From the NCBI GenBank assembly GCA_003990745.1, contig RBNI01006974.1:1-10786 (forward strand): a stretch of DNA of 10,786 nt, given 5' to 3'. Shown here one piece after another: positions 6,716-10,786 of the stretch. How positions within the stretch are numbered: position 1 is the stretch's first letter; every line of letters starts with the position of its first letter. A model generated the notes under the pieces. It ran no database searches. It was not told the origin of the DNA and was given only the letters and a program-made list of their open reading frames with translations. Both the position numbers and the translations under genes were made by a program. This DNA comes from Jimgerdemannia flammicorona (taxonomy: Eukaryota; Mucoromycota; Endogonomycetes; Endogonales; Endogonaceae).

Positions 6716-8749
6716 ATGTCAAGCAGCAAGTAAGCCAAGGTGTATACCAGGTCAGGTGGACCTGGGGCTTTCGACTGGCAGCATGTTAGGAGGAGACATG
6801 GGCTGGGGATGGGGTCTTTTGGTGGCCCAAGTGGACTGAGCGGCTCGGGTGGTGGCAGTGGCACTGGTGGGGGGACTGGAGGGCAGTAGGGGCAGAGCTT
6901 TGTGGATACGCTGAGGACTGGAGGTTGGCCGATGGGAGCCCACAGAGATCAGACTGGAGGGAAGGGGAAGCAGAAGGCTGAGGATGCTGGGGGAGCTGGG
7001 CCTTCACTGGTGGGAGGTGGGGGAAGTGGAGGGGCTACTGGGGGTAGTGGCGGGACTGCTGATGGTGGTGTGACGGCGAATCTGGAAAAAAAAAGAGATG
7101 TGACGGCTGATGGCTGGGTGGGGCAGGGACTCCCGATGAGGAAGGGGGACCTGGCCGATGGTGTGATGGGGCTGGCGGTGGCCCCGTTACTCAAGAAGTC
7201 GATCTTGGAGTTCGCGGTGACCTTGTGCTTCCGGGGCTTGGCGGTGACGGCGAGGATGGTGCTGGGGCTTATCTCGAAGCAGGTGGCTGGAGCGGCTTCA
7301 GTTAAGTTCTTGAAGGGTCTGGAGGGGGTCAAGGTGGGCTTTGAGGAGGAGGGTCCATTGGGTGAGGCACTGAAGACTGGCATCATGGTTGGGGAGGTGG
7401 TGGTCCCTATGGTGCAGTGCTTGTGATGGGACCCCAGGGTGGTGCAGCTTCTGGTGAAGGGAGTGCCTACAGTGACTAAGGAGGAGATGAGGAAGAGGGT
7501 GGAGGAGGTGATGGTTGAGTATGGCAATATAGTGGATGTCGGCTTTCAGGTGTGGGAGGGGACAGCGATCAGGATGGGAGATGTGGATGTAAGGATTTGA
7601 CTGGCGGGAAAGGAGGCCACAGGGAAGGGGAGTGACTGGCCCTCGGTGCTGTTGTGGGGGGCCTTTGTCTGCAAGGTGTCGAGGGTGAAAGGAAGTGAAG
7701 AGGAGGAGGAGGACTTGTTGGAGGTGCTGGAGAAACTGGGTGGTGCTGTAGAGAGGAGGGCGAAGGCCTGGAAACTATATGAGGAGTCGATGCATCTGGA
7801 GGTTGTGGGCAGGAAGCATGTCCATGTCGATAAGAAGTAGTGGGAGCGGGCCCAGGGATGCAAGAGGCAGAGAGAGCTGTTGGCGAGTATGGCAGACAAG
7901 ATAAAGATGACGACAGTTGGTACTGAGAAGGCTGGAGGTGCTGGAGCCAGTGTCTGGACTGGGAAAAGTGGAGAGGAGGTGGCAGCAAAGGAGGCAGGGG
8001 CTGGGGGAGTGCTGGGCAAGGACCCATTTGCTGATGGTACCTTTGAAGTGTGGGAGCCAGTGCTGGATGCCACCCCCCCCCCACTTATCAGGAGGGGCCC
8101 GGTTGGGAAGCGAGGGAAGATGGAGGATACTAGGATGCAGGGGGCCCAGCAGGTGTGCTTTGGAGTTCCTGATGCAGGGCAAGGGGGCTAGGTGGTGGCG
8201 GTTGGCGAGGACGAGCTGGTGGATGTTCCTGAGGAGGAGTGGGATGAGGCTGCCAGTGTGGGAGCTGACACTACGATGTTGGAGGCAGGACGGCCAGAGA
8301 CCCCAGGGGGGAAGGAGGTGGGGAACCTGTTGTGGATGCACAAGGTGATGGACAATCTTACAGCAGAAGCGTTGGGAGAAGTAGACCTGCGAGCGATGCC
8401 TGAGGAGCACTGGGCAAGGATTCTGCGGGGTGATGGAATAGTGGGGGCACTGAAAGTGGAGATTCTGGATATCTTCCTGGAGGAGGAGGGGTATGAGGTA
8501 GATGAGGTGAGGCAGGCAGAACTTGGAGTAGTTGCTGGTGAGCGGGCAGCCTATTGCTGGGCAGAGCATCATGGTTTGCAGCTTTGGCAGGAGGCCTGTC
8601 TGGAGTATCACGAGGAATTCGAGGAGCATAAAGATGGGGCCATGGTAGAACTTCTGGGGGCATTGGAAGCACAGGAAGCTTGGGAGAGGGAGTACGCAGC
8701 TGAACATGACTTGGACTTGGTGCAGGAGGAGCAGTCTGCAGACTTGTAG
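6716..8749 (+). pseudogene. LINE copy B ORF1 (nucleic-acid-binding protein), six stops
   Basis: Frame 2 carries a single 678-codon ORF1 from the ATG at 6716 to the TAG at 8747, with in-frame stops at 6731 (TAA), 6887 (TAG), 7424 (TGA), 7598 (TGA), 7838 (TAG) and 8189 (TAG). There is no frameshift. Regions in order: a Gly/Ser-rich N-terminus with the AFDWQ.V.RR motif shared with copy A; the conserved block LLKKS.LEF...LCFRGLAVT (about 7190-7258); a possible RRM-like fold around QLLVKGVPTVTKEEMRKRV (about 7445-7600), assigned from pattern only; a Glu-rich run (about 7690-7730); and a long acidic C-terminus (8192-8746). No CCHC knuckle was found, although many LINE ORF1s have one. All stops fit one transition in Gln or Arg codons. 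In living relatives this protein coats the element RNA. The large proline-rich minus-strand frames opposite it are antisense shadows. Confidence 0.75.
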
Positions 8750-8780
8750 AGAATGGGGCTATACTATATCATTATTCCTT

Positions 8781-10022
8781 ATGAACAGTACAACCAACAT
8801 TTTTTCTTTGAATGTGAATGGGTTACAGGGCTCTGTGCGGTGCAGGAACATTTTTACTTGGCTCAAGGGATTGGAGGCTGATCTCTTTTTACTGCAAGAT
8901 GTTAGATGTGAGGATGAGGATGATCGGGTAGAGTGGACTAGGGAATGGGGTGGGGCCACAGTGTGGTTTGGGAAGGTGGCAATTTTGGTGAGGAAAGGTA
9001 GAGGTGAATTGGGGGAAATCAGGAGCTGGGGAGATCACTTGGTCTGGGGAGACTGGCATCGGCCAGGGTGGGAATCTGTGAAGGTGGGCTCCTGCTACTG
9101 CCCTGTGGCTAGGGGGGAGAGGACTACATGGATTAGAGAGCTGCTGGAGGAGGGTATTCTCTTAGAGGAGGGGGTCGATATGCTCGGTGGGGATTTTAAT
9201 ATGGTTAGAGATCCGCTTCTAGACAGGACAGATGGAGGGAGGAATGCTGGAGGCAGAAGTGGTAGTTTGGATGCATGGGAAGAGGTGGAGACATTGAGCT
9301 CTTTGGGGGATATGGGCAGAACCAGATGGGGTGATGCGAGGGTCTACACACATTGGGTGAATGGCTTGGGCACAAGGATTGATTGGATTCTGACAGCAGA
9401 GTGCTGGGGATCAGATGTTTGGAAGACATTGGAGGTGGAGTGGTGCCCATGGTCTGATCACTGGGGACTTTGGGGGCAGGGGCAGTTTGGGGGGAGTGGA
9501 GATGGACCCAGACATTGGCACCTTAACTCCTCCCTGCTGGCTGAGAAGGAGTTGTGGGAGTTGTGGGTGGTGGATATTCAAGCAAAAGTTTTTGCCTGGC
9601 AGCAAGCGGGTTTGCCGGTGGCTGTCCACTGGATGAGATTGAAAGAGACTGCGAGGGTTTATTGGGGGGAGGCTGGTAGAGAGGCTGGGAGGCTGAGGAG
9701 GAGGTGCACAAGGTATGCTTCCAACAGGCTGAGGAGGTTACAAATGGACTGGGTGGATTTGCTTAATGTTGTTGGGGTGGCAGATTGGAGGATCGAGAGA
9801 GCGAAATTGGAGATTGTGGAGTTATAACAGGTGTTGAGGGAGGAGGAGGAGACTCATATATGGGGCATGGCTGCTAGACTACAGTGGCAGGGGCTTGAAG
9901 AGGGTGAGTGGCCTACTGGATACCTATCAAGGCTTCTCAAAGCCAGGAGAGTGCGGCATCAGTGGGATGGGATCCTAGATGCTGATGGGGATATGATTCA
10001 CGGCAGATTACCGGACTTCTTT
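8781..10022 (+). pseudogene. LINE copy B ORF2: AP-type endonuclease plus linker, truncated
   Basis: The ATG at 8781 opens frame 0. Numbering from it, the endonuclease motifs are NVNGL (residues 11-15), LLQDVR (37-42), CYCP (105-108), GGDFN (136-140), TRIDWIL (198-204) and SDHWGL (225-230). These match the exonuclease-endonuclease-phosphatase fold of L1/tad elements, which nicks target DNA to prime reverse transcription. The metal-binding Glu expected in LQE is Asp40 here. A premature TAA lies at 9825. After it the same frame gives the linker block LEEGEWPTGYLSRLLKARR (9894-9947) and ILDADGD, normally just before the reverse transcriptase. Clear similarity ends at about 10022. Open reading continues to 10190, but that sequence probably belongs to copy C. 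A frame upstream of 8781 is also open (from 8706), but the ATG at 8781 fits the start of the domain and the gap after ORF1. Confidence 0.85.
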
Positions 10023-10205
10023 TGCTCAAACCACTTGGAGCGAGCTAAGCCACACAGACATCTTTCAGCGAAGACAACACATTTTCAAGTTTTTATTTCG
10101 AACATACTGGTGTACATTGTGTGGCAGGAGTCTACCTACAAGGCACAACAAGTTTCGGAGAAAACTGTCAAGTTTTGGCGACATGGCTAGTCAAGATTCC
10201 TCTAG

Positions 10206-10786
10206 CTAGAGAGGAGGAGGCCTGGTCTGGGCCTTCCCAAGAGCTTTGCCGCTGCTACAGGGGCTGGGGTGGCTGCTGGAAGGACTGGTGGACAGGGGAG
10301 GACTGGTGGGATTGAGGCCTGGCATATGGTGGTTGGGAATAGGAGGACTGCGGTTAGGCCCATGGGGGTTGGACAGGGGGGGCATAGTGTTGACAGGGGG
10401 AGGGGTCAGGTGACGAGTCAGGTGATGGGTCAGGTGGCTGGCAGGGGACAGGGGTCTGGTGGTGTGATGCTGGGGACTGGTTCTTCTGTAGCTGGGCAGG
10501 TGGCTGGGGAGAGGACTGCTGGTGGTACAGCAGTACCTGGAGGGACGACTACAGGGGTTTCAGGGACCAAGGGAAAGGTGACTCTGGCAGCAGGAACAGG
10601 TGAGTTGGTGGTGAGGCCTTTCTTCCACAAATCGGTGTCGACGTGGGCAGTTTCGGCGAATTTTCTGGGATTGGCGATGTCTGCAAAGGAGGTGCTGAGA
10701 CTGGTGGGGGAGGAAGTGGCTGGGGCAGAATCCCTGAAGTTCATCCCCTCGGCGGAGACTGTGGAGATTGGATTTGTGGAGGAGGA
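10206..10786 (+). CDS. LINE copy C ORF1, partial, open to the edge
   Basis: Frame 0 is open for 193 codons from just after a stop at 10203 to the window end. The N-terminal half is Gly/Arg/Thr/Val-rich and repetitive. The C-terminal half matches the copy B ORF1 core: VRPFFHKSVSTWAVSANFLG aligns with the LLKKS.LEF...LCFRG block, and VLRLVGEEVAGAESLKF aligns with VLGLISKQVAGAASVKF. The start is unclear. An ATG at 10183 is in frame 1 and hits a TAG after eight codons, while the first frame-0 ATG is at 10326. Homology extends upstream of 10326 (GLGLPKSFA at about 10224-10250), so a start before that is likely, with a frameshift near 10200 or a non-ATG start. The product is the element's RNA-binding protein by homology. 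This is the least decayed coding region in the window. Confidence 0.65.
10405..10440 (+). repeat. 12-bp tandem repeat, three units, in ORF1 of LINE copy C
   Basis: GTCAGGTGACGA, GTCAGGTGATGG and GTCAGGTGGCTG follow one another directly. Read in frame 0 they encode a four-residue repeat built on GQV/SQV, so the length does not break the frame. This is a local expansion in a low-complexity region. Confidence 0.75.

Larger units (their letters stand above)
6631..10040 (+). mobile_element. LINE copy B, 5' end present, ORF2 cut before reverse transcriptase
   Basis: This is a two-ORF non-LTR retrotransposon of L1/tad type: ORF1 at 6716-8749, a 31-bp gap, then ORF2 from 8781. The 5' boundary lies between the end of the reverse-transcriptase fragment (about 6615) and the leader at 6672 (ACAACACACTTTCAAGG), which resembles the leader of copy C at 10074 in 15 of 17 positions. 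The 3' boundary lies between 10020 and 10060, where ORF2 homology stops and copy C begins. If copy C is nested, the rest of ORF2 should resume beyond the right edge. Confidence 0.7.
10060..10786 (+). mobile_element. LINE copy C, 5' part, runs off the right edge
   Basis: This is a third LINE of the same superfamily in the same orientation. A leader-like block at 10074-10090 resembles the copy B leader, and an ORF1 homologous to that of copy B follows. It has many intact CpGs (about 14 in the last 600 bp by eye), unlike copies A and B. The exact 5' end is uncertain between about 10022 and 10074. Confidence 0.65.

Noticed and set aside
7546..8707. Long proline/serine/leucine-rich minus-strand frames of 171-310 codons opposite LINE copy B ORF1
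   Set aside because: They are antisense shadows of a purine-rich, stop-poor coding strand; the plus strand has clear homology to LINE ORF1.
9205..9711. Minus-strand frames opposite the endonuclease domain
   Set aside because: They are shadows of the endonuclease reading frame.

Overview
The window is a graveyard of retrotransposons from a eukaryote, most likely a fungus and probably a basidiomycete. I infer this from the element types (tad/L1-like two-ORF LINEs with an apurinic-type endonuclease, and a gag-protease LTR-type polyprotein), from CpG-specific decay rather than CpA-type RIP, and from the absence of any intact host gene. The species cannot be named from the sequence. No tRNA, rRNA, CRISPR array or bacterial-type operon was seen.

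Layout, left to right. 1-2140 is a very old, almost CpG-free block. It has no intact gene; its best coding trace is one minus-strand frame of about 549 codons (2118 to 472) with 14 stops and no frameshift. About 2143-2765 holds the 5' part of a LINE (copy A, ORF1). 2766-4861 is a degraded plus-strand gag-protease region with a CCHC zinc knuckle, a retropepsin whose D-T/S-G has become D-I-G, and an unusual Cys/His cluster; no reverse transcriptase follows. At about 4862 CpG content steps up sharply. Next comes a 31-bp repeat array with four perfect TGAGTCA (Gcn4/AP-1 type) sites, then a CCAAT box and a TATA box, driving an unrecognised gag-like reading frame (5210-6452) broken by stops and a homopolymer frameshift. 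6453 to about 6630 is a 5'-truncated LINE reverse-transcriptase fragment carrying FADD. About 6631-10040 is LINE copy B: ORF1 is full length but has six stops, and ORF2 carries an endonuclease domain and then is cut off before the reverse transcriptase. From about 10060 to the right edge is LINE copy C, whose ORF1 is open to the edge.

The three LINE ORF1s are homologous and lie in the same orientation. Each 5' end abuts older element sequence, and CpG content rises from left to right (copy A almost none, B intermediate, C rich). The simplest history is serial nested insertion of LINEs into older elements, with methylation-driven CpG loss acting as a clock. Nothing here works together as a pathway. 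The most distinctive structure is the promoter with phased bZIP sites in front of the gag-like frame.
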